Assembly: GCF_964656455.1 (NCBI RefSeq)
Contig: NC_135718.1
Span: 24,502,449-24,566,448, forward strand
Direction of reading: 5' to 3'
Origin: Halichoerus grypus
Lineage: Eukaryota > Chordata > Mammalia > Carnivora > Phocidae
DNA: 64,000 nucleotides
Part shown: positions 35,966 through 47,698 of the stretch, piece after piece
How the letters are laid out: each line of letters begins with the position of its first letter
How positions within the stretch are numbered: the first letter of the stretch is position 1
Position numbers and translations under genes: made by a program
The notes under the pieces: model-generated
The model's input: the letters and a program-made list of their open reading frames with translations, nothing else
Databases searched by the model: none
Told to the model about the DNA's origin: nothing

Positions 35966-36475
35966 ATTAAAATAGCCAAACTGTGGAAAGAGCCGAGATG
36001 CCCTTCAACAGATGAATGGATATAGAAGATGTGGTCCATATATACGATGGAATATTACTCAGCCATCAGAAAGGATGAATACCCAACTTTTACATCAACA
36101 TGGATGGGACTGGAGGAGATTATGCTAAGTGAAATAAGTCAAGCAGAGAAAGTCAATTATCATATGGTTTCACTTATTTGTGGAACATAAGGAATAGCAT
36201 GGAAGACATTAGGAGAAGGAAGGGAAAAATGAAGGGGGGCAATCGGAGGGGGAAATGAACTATGAGAGACTATGGACTCTGGGAATCAAACTGAGGGCTT
36301 TAGAGGGGAGGGGGTGGGGGGATTGGTTAGCCCGGTGATGGGTATTAAGGAGGGCACATACTGCATGGAGCACCGGGTGTTAGACGCAAACAATGAATCA
36401 TGGAACACTACATCAAAAACTAATGATGTACTGTATGGTGACTAATATAACATAATAAAATTAAATTAAATTTTA
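35966..36475 (+). mobile_element. Carnivore L1 3' end, younger copy
   Basis: AGCCGAGATGCCCTTCAACA, GATGTGGTCCATATATACGA and ACATGGATGGGACTGGAGGA are in good condition. A G-rich run is at 36305-36321 and GTGACTAATATAACATAATA stands at the end. Confidence 0.95.
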
Positions 36476-36784
36476 AAAAATTAAAATTTAATTAAAATTA
36501 AAATTGGATGCATTTAAAGCAGAGTTTAGAGGAAAATGTATAGCTTTAAAGGCTATTTTTTAAAGGAAAGGGCTAAAATCAATTGCAGTAAGAAGCTATA
36601 AGAACAAGAGAAAATTAAACCCAAAGTAAGTGGAAGAAAATACTAAGTATTAGAGCAGAAGTTAATGAAATAAAAAACTGACATTAGAGAATAATTAAAG
36701 AAATAAAGAGCTGGTTCTTTAGAAATATTAATAAAATTTTGTTGATAAACTGCTAGCTAGACTCTCATAAAGAAAAAAGGAGAG

Positions 36785-36964
36785 GGACGCTTGGGTGGCT
36801 CAGTCAGTTAAGCGTCTGCCTTCGGCTCAGGTCATGATCCCAGGGTCCCGGGACTGAGTCCCACATCAGACTTCTTGCTCAGTGGGGAGCCTGCATCCCC
36901 CTCTGCCTGCCTCTCTCTCTCTCTATCTGATAGATGATAGATAGATAGATAGATAACATAAAAT
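36785..36964 (+). mobile_element. CAN SINE with GATA-repeat tail
   Basis: GGGACGCTTGGGTGGCTCAG head. Instead of the usual AAATAAA/poly-A tail it ends in GATA units (about 36925-36953). AAGAAAAAAGGAGAG is duplicated around it. Confidence 0.95.
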
Positions 36965-39690
36965 AAGAAAAAAGGAGAGAAGATTCAAATTACCAATATC
37001 CAGAATGAAATAGGAAACATTTGTTCAGATCTTACCAACGTTTGGGGTGGTATAAGAATATTATGAACAATTTTATGTCAATAAACTCAACAACTTATAT
37101 GAAATATATGAATTCCTTCAAAGACACAAATTATATAAAGTGACACAAGATAAAACAGAAAAACTGAATAGCCTTATATCTATTTAAAAACCTTTACACA
37201 AGAAAAATTATAATTTCAGATGGCTTTACTGACAAATTATATTAAATATTTATGGAAGAAATAATATCCATTCTACAATTCTATCTATTTCAGGAAATAG
37301 AGAAGGAGCATTTCCCAATTCAGCTTATGAGGTCAGCAAAATCTTAACACCAAAACCATAGAAAGATACCACAGGAAATCTATAGACCAATAAACCTCAT
37401 AAATATAGTTGTAAAAATCCTTAACAAAATATTAGTAAGTCTAATTCAACAACATATAAATACATTAAAATGACAATATGACAAAGAAGGGTTTACCCAA
37501 AAAAAAGGCAAAATTGGTTTAACATTTGAAAATCAAAGTGATACACCATGTTAACAAAATATAAGAGAAAAAAACATGATTATCTCAGTACATGCAAAAA
37601 AAAAAGAGCATTGATGAAATTCAATATACATGCATGATTAAAATATCTTAGCAAACAAGAAATAAAAGGGGACTTCCTCAACCCAGTAAAAGGCATCTAT
37701 GAAAATCCTACAGCTAACATCATACTTCATGATGAAGGGTTCCCCCGACATCAAGAACAAGGCAGAGATGTTGCTCTCACCACTTCAATTTAACATTGTA
37801 CTAAAATTCCTGGCCAGTATAAGTATAGTAATTGTGAATAAAAAAGAAGAAAAAAAGAGAAACTACCTTTATTTGTAGAAAACATGATTATGTTCATAGA
37901 AAATTTTACATAATCCCCCAAAGCTATAAAACTAATTAATTTAGCAACGTCCTAGAATACAAAATAATATATTAAAAAAGTTGCATTTCTACATACTAAT
38001 AACAAATGGAAAGTAAAAATGTAAATACCATTTATAGTAACATCAGAAAATGCAAAATATTTAGACAAATTTAATAAAATATGTGCAATATCTGTACACT
38101 GAAAACTACAAGAAGTTGCTGAGAGAAATTTAAAACTAAGTAAATGAGAACATGTACCATATTTGTGGATTGAAAGCCTCAATATTGTTAAGATGACAAT
38201 ACTCCCCAAATCCATCCATAGATTCAATGCAATCCCAACCAAATTCCCAGCAAACTTTGTTGTAGAAATCGACAAGCTGATTCTAAGCTGTATATAGATA
38301 TGCAAGGGATCTAGAATAACAAAAATAATTCTAAAGAAGAAAAAAGTTGAAGATCTTACACCATCTAATTTTAAGAGTTACCATAAAGCTATTGTTATCA
38401 AGAGAGATAGATATGGAACTACAAAACAGAACAGAGAGTTCATAAATAGAACTAGTCAAATAGTCAATTGATTTTCTACAAGTGTTCCAAGGCATTGCAA
38501 TGGGAAAATGGTGCTGAACAACTGGATATCCATATGGAACAAAAATGAACCTCTACTCTAACCTCATACCATACATAAAATTAACTCTAAATGGATCATA
38601 AATACAAACATAAAATCTAAAACTTCTAAAGAAAAACACAGATTAAAAAAATCATTACTGTCTTGGAATAGGCACAAATTACTTAGAACAAGAAAAGTAT
38701 AAACCACATAAGAAAATAAAAATAAATTGGACCTTATTAAAATTTTAAATGTCTGCTCTTCAAAATACACTGTTAAGAAAATGGAAAGGCATTTGCAATC
38801 CATCTATCTGACAAAGGTTTTGTATCCAGAATATACAAAAAACTTCTACAATCTAATATGATAAAAAAAATAGGCAAAAGATTTGAAAACACTACACATA
38901 TGAATGACCAAAAGCACATGAAAAAATGCTTGACATTATTATCAGGAGATATAAATTTAAATATGAGATATCACTATATATCCAAAAGAATGACTTAAAA
39001 AATACTGACAATACTGAATATTGACAAGGATTGGAGTAATCGCAGTTGATGCACATTGTTCATAGGAATGTAAAATGGTCCAATTAGTTGGGAAAACAGT
39101 CCAGCAGTTTCTTATCATGTTAAATGTACACTTACCTTTTGATCCAGCAGGTTCATTCCTCAGCATTTACCCAAGAGAAATGAAATATTTGTTCACATAA
39201 AGATTGGTACATAAATGTTCCTAGCAACTTGATTCATGATAACTAAACAACTTGATTCATGAAACAATCTGAATTCCCAGCACAGGTAAATCAATAGACA
39301 AATTGTATTATGTCAATGTAATGGAATATTACTCAGCAATAAAAATGAATAAATTATTGATATACACAACAACATAAGTGAATCTCAAAAACATACTACA
39401 TTAAAAAAGCCAGGCACTAAAGAGCATATAGCATATGATTCCACTTATATGAAATTCTAAGAAAGACATAACTAACATACAATGATGAAAAACAGATCCA
39501 TCGTTGCTTAGGCAGGATGGGGGCTGTGAATATTGACTGCCAAGGGATATAAGGGCATTCTTGGAAGATGATGATTATAGTTATTTGGGTATATGCTTTT
39601 GTCAAAACCTACTAAACTTTACACTTAAAATATGTGTTTTTGTTATATGTGAATTGTATCTCAATTTTATCTTTAATTTTTAAAAACAAA

Positions 39691-41439
39691 ATATATTTAT
39701 ATATACTTATTTTAAAAGTCCAAGAAGATACACTCAAGATAATAAAACAGTAATATTTCAAAGGTCATATTCAAAACATTTAACAATTGGGAATTATAAG
39801 CACCAATCGGTCAGAACAAATGGTGGGCATGAACAATTGGAACAACCAACCCGTGTGAATGAGAGGAGTGTTGGCCCCAGGAAACACCATTTATCAATAG
39901 ATCGTGGGATTGTTGGTGCCCTTTTCTTCTTTTTGCTCATTCATATCTTCTAACATTCTATCCACATTTTCAATCAGGTACTTCAAAATAAAGGGGGAAA
40001 AAATCTATCTTTAATTATAAAAAAGAAAAATGGTACCCTGCTGATATCACATTTCATACTGCTATAAAATTCTAATGGGTCTCAAAATCCTAATGGAACT
40101 TTTAAATAATAGATATGAGAAATGGTGTACTAAAACAGCATTGAATTAGGAGTTAAAAATGGATAATGTCATAAAAATATTTCCCATCCACTACAAAGAA
40201 AATAGTGAGATATATTTTTAAACTATTTTACCATTTTAATATTTTAAAAATGCCCTCCCTTTGCTCCTATTCCAGCTAGATCTCCATATAATTGATTATG
40301 TTTACTAAGAGACCTAGCATTTTTCCTCAAATGGTCCAGGCTCTGAAATGCCACATTGCTCAAAATTCATTATATAGCATTTTCCAATGGGTATCTTGGC
40401 CTAGGTCAAACTTCAGAATCTGACTGAGAAAGCCAGGAGATCAAACGATAATTATCAACCCTGGATAAATTTTTATAGCAAAATGACAGCCCATGACCAG
40501 AGATTTGCTACTGCCTCCTCTTAGCATAACTACCTCTGTCTCCACAGCTTTATCACAGCAACAAACCTTTGCTCTGGGCAACTTCTTTAGAGGTAAGCAC
40601 AATGAAAACCTGTCTATGAGAGCAGTCGCTGAGAAGCTATGATCAGCAAATAATGACCAGGGAGTCCCTTTTATCATGTCTCTCTCCATCTACAGAGAAA
40701 CCATACCAGCTCCCCCATCAGCCCAGTGGAGAGTCAATGGCTGGTTTAGCAACAGGACTTCTTTCTGAAACTCTGAAAACCCCAGGGTAAAATGATGCTA
40801 CTGTACAATTTCCTAATGTTGCTTTACAATGCAGCTCAAATTTGTGATTTTAAAAGCACCTCAGCCCACTGCGAGTTCACAGTTACTTTTAATGATTTGC
40901 AAATCTCAGTGTTTTTAACAACTCACTTTTATATGGCTATGGTGGTAACACTGGCACCTAATAGTTATTGCTTCTAATACCTGGGCTGTCAGGGTGTACA
41001 GCAAATGAGAAGCAGTGGCAGGATCTTCCACCTTTTCAAGTCTTAATTTACTCCTCCTGCGTTTGAACATAAGCATACTGAGCCATCCTGAGCTGCCCTG
41101 TCATCTACCGGAGCCCGCGCCATCTTGGCTCATGGGACCTCTGTCATCCACAGAGGCTGACTGCCCTGCTCCATTCCAGGGAGGAAAAACAAGAAGATGG
41201 CAGCTAGAGGCCACCAGGGTCTTTCCCTCCGGAAGCTCTGATTTCTGAAGGTGAAAAATCTGTCCCCAGATTACAAAAAACATATACAGAATTTTTCGTG
41301 AGGTACCCAATGTGGCATTTCTGCAAGATATTCAACCCTAAATCACACTACAAAATCCAATTTCATCCCAACATGGTAGTGTCATAAACATTGTTTATTC
41401 TCTAATTTCAAAACACAAGTTATCTCTATGTAATAATAA
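39691..41439. other. Unique, mostly AT-rich noncoding
   Basis: No gene seen; frames up to about 82 residues are unremarkable. No confident repeat. Confidence 0.45.
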
Positions 41440-41590
41440 TAATGGCAGGTATTTATTAAACAGTCACTATGTGCCTGATACTGTTCTAACCTTACCTCTG
41501 CATTAATTCATTTAATCCTCAAAACAACTCATTGTTATGATATGCCAGAACTCGAACCCAGCATCTGCCTCCAAAGTCTTTATCATACTG
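41440..41590 (-). mobile_element. MIR SINE
   Basis: CAGTCACTATGTGCCTGATA, TTCATTTAATCCTCAAAACA and AACTCGAACCCAGCATCTGC follow the inverted MIR, with the fourth quarter deleted. Confidence 0.82.
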
Positions 41591-42179
41591 AGATAGATCA
41601 AGAATCATAGACGTCTTTTTCCCTAGAGAAGTGAACCTCTTATAAAGCCATCCAAGGACTCAGAAAGAAGTTGGCTATAGATACACTGCAAAATGTCCCT
41701 GAATGGACTGGAAAATCTCCAAAGTTGTATATGTGTAATAACTTTGCCTTGCTTTACCTTACCTGCAAAAGTCATTTGTCTGAAAAAATACGGCCCTGAG
41801 GTCAGATATCACCAGTGATTTTCAAAAATGGAAATGGTCCCACTGTGATTCTTTAGGTTTAAGGTGCTCTTGGCAAATTCTCTAGGGTACATCCCTATCC
41901 TCCACCCTCCTATACGGTACACAAAGAGTTGATGACCATACCTCAGCACAGGGTCACCAGCTACAGAGCAGGGTGATTTCCATCTGTCCTTTTCCTCCTG
42001 GGACCATGCGGGAAAAGCAACAGAGGATGCTATTCCCAGCCCACTTCCCCCAGCCCTTAGCATTTTCACTGCTGACAGTCAGCAAACGCCATTTCTGTCT
42101 CGTGGCTGCCCCCAGGCTGCCAGACCCTGCTTTGCCTGCAGGCAGAAGGACCCCTGCAGAGCAGTCCTTGACCAACACC
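41591..42179. other. Unique noncoding stretch
   Basis: Opposed short frames at 41809-42245 overlap. No gene is seen. Confidence 0.4.
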
Positions 42180-42470
42180 AGCCAGCATGGGGCTTATAAA
42201 TACTCCAGCTCCCTTCCCCCTGACAGGGACAACTCTGAGCTGTGATTACATTGTCTCCAGAGCCCCCTGCAAAATGTAGCCAAAGTCTCCCACCATGGAA
42301 CTTGACTTAAAAGTGCAAACTAGCTTGATTGCCTTCCCTTCTCTGACCTACTTCCCCACTATTAGTGGGTTTCCTGGGATCACTTCATAATAAATCACTT
42401 CACGGTCATCATTGTCTTGGATCTGCTTCTGGGGGTGAACTGAGAAAGACAGCAGAACATGCAGATGATC
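42180..42470 (+). mobile_element. Solo-LTR-like fragment
   Basis: TTATAAATACTCCAGCTCCC (TATA-like, about 42194), then GGGATCACTTCATAATAAAT and GATCTGCTTCTGGGGGTGAA resemble an old ERVL-type LTR: TATA box, polyadenylation signal (about 42389), then the R/U5 phrase. No internal viral sequence accompanies it. The family is not assigned. Confidence 0.5.
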
Positions 42471-43012
42471 CCTCTAAAATCCCACCTCTCTGTATAATCT
42501 CAACAAGCATCTTGGGGTCATTAAGTCTTCTGCTCCTTGCAGTGGGAACCTTGGTCCCATAGGACAACTGGAATGATCCACTTATATTGTCCTTGTCCTT
42601 GAGCTGCTTACTCCTCTATAATTTAAAAAATTGCAGAGGTCAAGTTCTTGTGAGAGAAATGACCAAAGTGTCCTCACATAATATTCCTGAATGAACTCAC
42701 TTAATGAGGAAACTTTGAACTGAAGTCCACATAACTGTGGCTTCAACAGAAAGATAATACAATGGATTCAATGACTCTAAATGTTGGCCTGAAGCCTGAA
42801 AGCCACACAGATCCTTGTCCTACATAACCCCATTCTCCAAGCGGGAGGTCTAAGAAATACAAAGCCTTCAGAGGACACCAGCCCAAATCCCTCATTTTAA
42901 AGTCTTGGTTCCACTGAATCAGATCCTTATGTTAGACATTTCTCAAAGTAGTTTTAAACTTTAATTACATACTCTACCAAAGCAAAGATCAAAATCTCTA
43001 CAAAGGTTCTTT
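42471..43012. other. Unique stretch downstream of CFAP58
   Basis: No gene or clear repeat. It may include extra 3' flanking signals of CFAP58. Confidence 0.4.
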
Positions 43013-43039
43013 TTTATTTTTTATGATGAAGTATTTATT
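43013..43039 (-). promoter_or_regulatory. Candidate polyadenylation signals, two AATAAA
   Basis: TTTATT on the plus strand occurs at 43034-43039 and again at 43013-43018, which read AATAAA on the CFAP58 strand. They are the first canonical hexamers I found downstream of the stop codon. A U-rich stretch downstream is not obvious, so use is uncertain. Confidence 0.35.
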
Positions 43040-43607
43040 AGTTTATCTCTTTGGAATAGATTTTCATACCCCAGGCCTGAAAAGAAATTCCACATAGAAA
43101 TCATTCTCAAAACACGTTTTAAATACTTGGGAGTTTGTCTTTTCTTCTCTCACCTCATACAATGACTTGTTAATGAGGAATAATTTAAAAAGATTCTAAT
43201 TAATAAGAAACACACTGCATTTCAAAAATATTTTTAAATGTAAAACCTATACACCTATGTTTATAATAGATAAATTCAGACCCAAAATTTCATCTCTACA
43301 GAGTGTCTAGATATGTGGTGCATTTCAAATCAATCAATGTGGTAGTAACAAAAGATTTGCTTTATGCAACGTGTCAGCCTAATTGAATGATATAACTACA
43401 ATCTGTTAATATCCATGAGGACCAAGTAGAATGTCATCACTCTTATATGTACATGACGATGATAGTTTTGTATTTCTTTTCATTCTGGAATTTGAGCACT
43501 GATTTCTCTAAATATTTAGGACCCAAGGGATTTGAAAGAGATTCCTCCAAAATGTTTCAAAGCGAATTTCATGAGCTGTTCAAATGCACCCAGCCAGGAG
43601 CTTCAGG
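43013..43607 (-). other. CFAP58: Probable CFAP58 3' untranslated region
   Basis: Minus-strand sequence after the TAA is AT-rich and unique. The first clear AATAAA hexamers are at 43034-43039 and 43013-43018, giving a tail of roughly 570-600 nt. The end point is inferred from these hexamers only. Confidence 0.4.
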
Positions 43608-43719
43608 TTAGGACTTCACTTTGGATGGCCTGTTGAGGGGAAATCCACCCCCAGTAAAACGAGGGCCAGTTGGCTTGGCCGTTGAGAAGGTGTTATCCAT
43701 GGGTACTCTGTCCTTATTT
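43608..43719 (-). CDS. CFAP58: CFAP58 last coding exon with TAA stop
   Basis: The coding part is 112 nt: one base that completes a split AAA lysine codon, 36 codons, then TAA at 43608-43610. The peptide runs NKDRVPMDNTFSTAKPTGPR, then FTGGGFPLNRPSKVKS and stop. The blocks NKD, PMDNTF, KP.GP and FTGGGFPL match the human CFAP58 tail as I remember it, while the last residues (human RSTKMTF) differ. The acceptor is a good pyrimidine tract ending CTTACAG (plus-strand ct at 43720-43721). This tail is not coiled coil; it is Gly/Pro-rich and probably disordered. The 3,845-bp intron on its upstream side holds a hAT relic, a MER5-type relic and a SINE. The reading frame is intact, so the gene looks functional. 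Confidence 0.94.
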
Positions 43720-44320
43720 CTGTAAGACAGGAGGTGAAAGTTAACTTCCTTAACATCTTTTTCCTCTTCTAAGTGTGGTGTTCTCTAAGTTCCTAGGGTG
43801 AGTTAGCCACTGAAAACTGCTTTGATTAAAGCTTCCAGTTTTAGACAAGGTAGTTGTTTAAATCTAATTAGGTGTTCACTGATAACACACAGAATTAGGG
43901 AAAGACACAATTAAATGTACCTTCTTAATGGTGATCTAAATGTGGACATAAAACCTCATTATAACTCAATCACTATAGACTTGACACTTCCGACCTGTAA
44001 TCATCTTCCTGTTTTATAAAACATTTCTTTAGTTCCAAAGATCAGTCAGAAGAATCTTTCTCTTGGCTTAGTTATAATGACTAATTCATCATTTACCAAC
44101 TTTTATATTCCAAAGTTTCAGTGGAAACTTATAAATATTTACCACACACACAAGATATCTTCATCAAACTTGGATATTTATAAAATACAAATTTTCCTAT
44201 AACTTTAGACAAGCAGCAATTATTATTAGAAATAGTTTAAGATACAAGAAAATCTGAGAAAGATAAATAAGATAGCACCTTTGGCAATAGATAAAGGAAA
44301 ATCTACAACATATCTCCTTT

Positions 44321-44381
44321 AAACACACACACATATACACACACATTCACACACACACAAACACATTTGCACACATACACA
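44321..44381. repeat. Impure (CA)n tract
   Basis: CA units are broken by TATA, TTC and TTTG interruptions, so it is less likely to be highly polymorphic than the pure run at 794-830. Confidence 0.88.
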
Positions 44382-45374
44382 TTCAGGTCTCCTGCAGAGG
44401 TAGCTTAAATTTACATAAATTCCCTATTGTGTATTTAGGGGTCTTACAGAAAACATCTTTGGAATCCCTTTTTAAAAATAAAAATTAAGCTAACAACTAA
44501 GACCAAACCCAATTAGACTTGACAACTAGAAGTGATTTACCTTAAGGGAAAGAATTCCACCTTTGGGGAAAGAATCTGGCTAGTTCTGCAAACTCGAGAC
44601 CAGCCTGGGGGTCTGGGGCAGGAGAGTCAGTGGCAGGTGGGTGAGGGTGCAGGTCAGGATGGAAACATGATGAAAAGGGTGTTTGAGAAAAGTGAAAGAA
44701 GGCAAAAATAGCATGAGTTGCTATTTTATAAAGAGCAAGTATAGGGAAAACATCCACAGAGATTATTCTAAATTATTCCATTTGGAAAGAACCTGTAGAG
44801 AATTGACTAATCAATCCAGCAGTCTCTTAGCAGGATTGATTTCATTATTATTAAAAAAAATAATCCTCCATAAGTAGGACAAAAGCTTTAGCCTTGAGTG
44901 GATCCAGTGAAGAGGATTCTTTCTAGTACTTGCAACCTGCATAACTGAGGGCTGGTGGATGCAGGCAGCCCCCTCCCCATCCCTCTCTTGCCTTCAGTAA
45001 CGTAACTTTCCCTCTCTGAAGGAACTTCAGCTTACCGCGGCTGGCTTGGTCTGACGTGACTGATGGGAATGATGTCTCCTTTACACTGCCTTTGTAGTAT
45101 ATTCGTAGACCATCACATTGGTCCCCTTCAGCCTCCTCCCTTCCAGTCCACACCCTCTCCGCACCCTGTTCTTGCCTCAGCATACTTTCCTTTAGCACCT
45201 GAATCCTTTTGCTCTTCTCCCGTGAACCCCTCTCTCTGTCTACCTCCAGTGTATGGATCCCCACCAAAATGGAAGCGCCAATGACATCCTAACCAGGTCA
45301 GAGTGGCTACAAGTAATGAACATTCTAGGGCAAGAAGAGGACAGGTAAAAGCAAGGATTCTAGAGCTGTGCTGA

Positions 45375-45560
45375 TAGAACTTTCTGCAATGATGGCAAAG
45401 CTCTCTATCTAGAGCCTAATGCTGTGTCCTCTACCTCCATGTGGCTATTAAGCAGTTGAAATGCGACTAGTGCACCTAAGGAACTGAATTCATAATTTGA
45501 TTTAGCCGTAATTCATTTTAATTTAAATATCCACAAGTGGCCTATGGCTGGGGGCATTGC
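45375..45560 (+). mobile_element. hAT-type DNA transposon relic
   Basis: GATAGAACTTTCTGCAATGA, CCATGTGGCTATTAAGCAGT, GAACTGAATTCATAATTTGA and AAATATCCACAAGTGGCC follow the same MER3/MER58-like palindromic element as 18210-18385, more complete here. Confidence 0.75.
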
Positions 45561-46214
45561 AGTTTTCGTGGATGTGCCACTGGGAGGGGCTGAGCCCACA
45601 GAGGGGCATTCCTGTTGGTTCCACAGGCTCTCTGTGTCCAGAAAACTGTGTGGAGGGTGTGCGGGAGGGGGATCAATAAGGTCAACAGGCCAAACTCCAG
45701 GGCCAAGGTGGGGAGTTAGTCAGCTCTAGAAAGTTAACTAACTGCTTAGCTAAGCTGGCTGTTTGTAACTGTGTAAACTAGACTGCTGGTCTCCAAAACG
45801 GGTTGCATTTACTCTACAAGATGAGTAAGATGACCCACTGGGAAGTGCAAAGGAGGTATTTCAGATTCTATTCATATTTTGTCTTTCAAAAATAAAAAAA
45901 AAAAACTCAGTTTACTAATTACTGACAAAGTGACAATAGTATTTTGCACGCAATTTAGACAAATTAAAATATATTGGAAGTAGAAAACTATTCTAAAAAA
46001 TTTCATTTTAAAACTCAAAACAAATATATATTTAATATGCATGCGTATATATGGGGGGCTACAAGTTCAAAAGTGTTTTACTGATAAGAGAGTGTAATCA
46101 AAATCCTTGAAGGCCACTGAACTGGACACATGCCTCACATTGGAACCAGCCATCAGCACGACCCTGGTGTCCTAAAAGAACACCACCGTGTTTCCACCCA
46201 ACATGCACTGATTC

Positions 46215-46400
46215 ACACCGTTAATATCAGTGGTTCTCCAGCTTCCGTGAGCATGGAAATCCCCTGAGGAGTGACTGACCTGCAAATTCATCCAGAGCCT
46301 GCAGAATCCAAACATCTGGAAATGGGGCCTGGAAACCTGCATGTTCACCAAATCCCACCAGTGATTCTGAATCAGATAGTTGCCAGACCCAGACATCAAG
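46215..46400 (+). mobile_element. MER5-type hAT relic
   Basis: CAGTGGTTCTCCAGCTTCCG at the left and GGGGCCTGGAAACCTGCATG, CACCAGTGATTCTGAATCAG later match MER5A order with diverged middle. Confidence 0.65.
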
Positions 46401-46959
46401 ACAGACCCACCAAAATTAGCTCTAATTTTTAGCAGGATTTTTTTCTACCAAGAAGCTGGCATCTGAATGTGGAATGAGGGAATATTCTGATTTACAAGAA
46501 GGGCAAATTTTTCCTGGCAAATCCATTTGCATCGAGTTACTTTAAATAGTTGTTTGTCACTGACAAATCACAGGCAGATGCCCCTTCTTCACCAGGTCCC
46601 TGCAGTGCCCACGTGGATGAAATACCCAACTTGATGTAAACTCACGATGTGAGCCACTACAGAATTAACTGGATAAGTTGGGTAATGCACACAGCCAAGC
46701 CAAGGTTCAAACCCACTGATTCCCTCGGGCCCACTCTCTCACCCCAGCCTTAGGCAAATGATGATAACCAACTGAAGAGACATTTGTCAGTCCACATGTA
46801 GGTATCCTGAAACCCCAAATGTCAACCTGAGAGGGCATCATCCTCTCCTCAAAGAAGAAGAGCTCACGTCATGCCCCCAGCAGATACTGAAGTCAGTTAC
46901 TAGACATAAAGATGGTTCAGAGACTGATTATCTAAAACATAGGTAAAAAATGATCTGTG

Positions 46960-47134
46960 GGGGCACCCGGGTGGCTCAGTTGGTTGAGTGTCTGCCTTCG
47001 GCTCAGGTCGTGATCCTGGGGTCCTGGGATCAAGTCCCATGTTGGGCTCCCTGCTCCGTGGGGAGCCTGCTTCTCCCTCTGCCTCTGCCCCAGCCCCCAG
47101 TCTCTCATGAATAAATGAATTTAAAAAATCTTTA
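46960..47134 (+). mobile_element. CAN SINE in CFAP58 last intron
   Basis: GGGGCACCCGGGTGGCTCAG head. AAAAAATGATCTGTG is duplicated perfectly at 46945-46959 and 47135-47149. It lies antisense to CFAP58, about 430 bp downstream of the penultimate exon. Confidence 0.97.
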
Positions 47135-47564
47135 AAAAAATGATCTGTGAGCTACACATCATTACAGTGGTACAGCTGCATTCTTGGAAAGAACAGCTTT
47201 ACCAAGCTTCCACCCCTTAGCAAAATTCCCTGTGTCTGTAAACGTTCTCAAACCATGAGAACAGTGTTGGGGGGTGGGGGGGTGGTGCGCGGATCACACT
47301 GTTTCCTCTGCTCCATGTGAGGTCCACCAATGAGCAGATATTAATGGATCCCTGTTCCGGTCCTAAGGAGAGGCCTTAGTATCAGAGGAGACATGCATCT
47401 TGCTCTGACACAAACCAGTGGGGACCTGTAGAATGTCATTTGTTCACCCTGTGCCTTAGTTTACCCCCCATGGATTCCATGACTCCGTGACTGTCTGCCA
47501 ATTATTTTCTTATCAGCAGGTAATAGGCACAACACAATTAGAAGAACATTTGACTAATTCTTAC

Positions 47565-47698
47565 TTCTGAATGTATTCTTTACGCTTCTGAGCTAGGTAT
47601 TTCTTCTTTAAGTTCATCAGTTCATTGGTAAGTTTCTCGATCTCATATTTATATTCTTGGCTCTGTGATTCATACATATTCAACTCTGAAGACAAAAC
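47565..47698 (-). CDS. CFAP58: CFAP58 coding exon, penultimate
   Basis: The exon is 134 nt: 44 codons plus two bases of a split lysine codon. It begins VLSSELNMYESQSQEYKYEI and ends KKKYLAQKRKEYIQ plus AA. Joined after the preceding exon it gives QLK-VLSSELNMYE, as in human CFAP58. The acceptor on the minus strand is CCTGTTAG at the 47699 side, and the donor is GTAAGA at 47559-47564. The sequence is a continuous charged coiled coil with no stop or frameshift. The KRKEYIQ end differs from human KRKEQLQ as I recall it, so the extreme C-terminus is less conserved than the coil. The intron to the upstream exon is 2,332 bp and contains no recognised repeat apart from short low-complexity runs. Confidence 0.96.

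Larger units (their letters stand above)
33430..39690 (+). mobile_element. Old L1 body, ORF1 to 3' end, dead and fragmented
   Basis: ORF1-like wording lies at 33540-34230 (GGAAGCATGAACATAAGAGA, AAGCAGGATAAACATAAAGA). ORF2-like wording lies at 36700-38400 (GAAATCTATAGACCAATAAA, TCAATGCAATCCCAACCAAA). A 3' UTR-like end lies at 39300-39690 (ATGGAATATTACTCAGCAAT). Stops and frameshifts are everywhere, so there is no reverse transcriptase product. SINEs and three further L1 3' segments lie inside. Whether all pieces came from one original insertion is inference. Confidence 0.8.
43720..47564 (-). other. CFAP58: Last CFAP58 intron (3,845 bp)
   Basis: Bounded by GTAAGA (47559-47564) and CTTACAG (43720 side). 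Contents: a CA-rich tract, a hAT relic, a MER5-type relic and a SINE. The rest, including 44382-45374 and 46401-46959, is unassigned. Confidence 0.9.

Noticed and set aside
37501..38400. Reverse-transcriptase-like sequence
   Set aside because: It is L1 ORF2 broken by many stops, so no coding feature is called.
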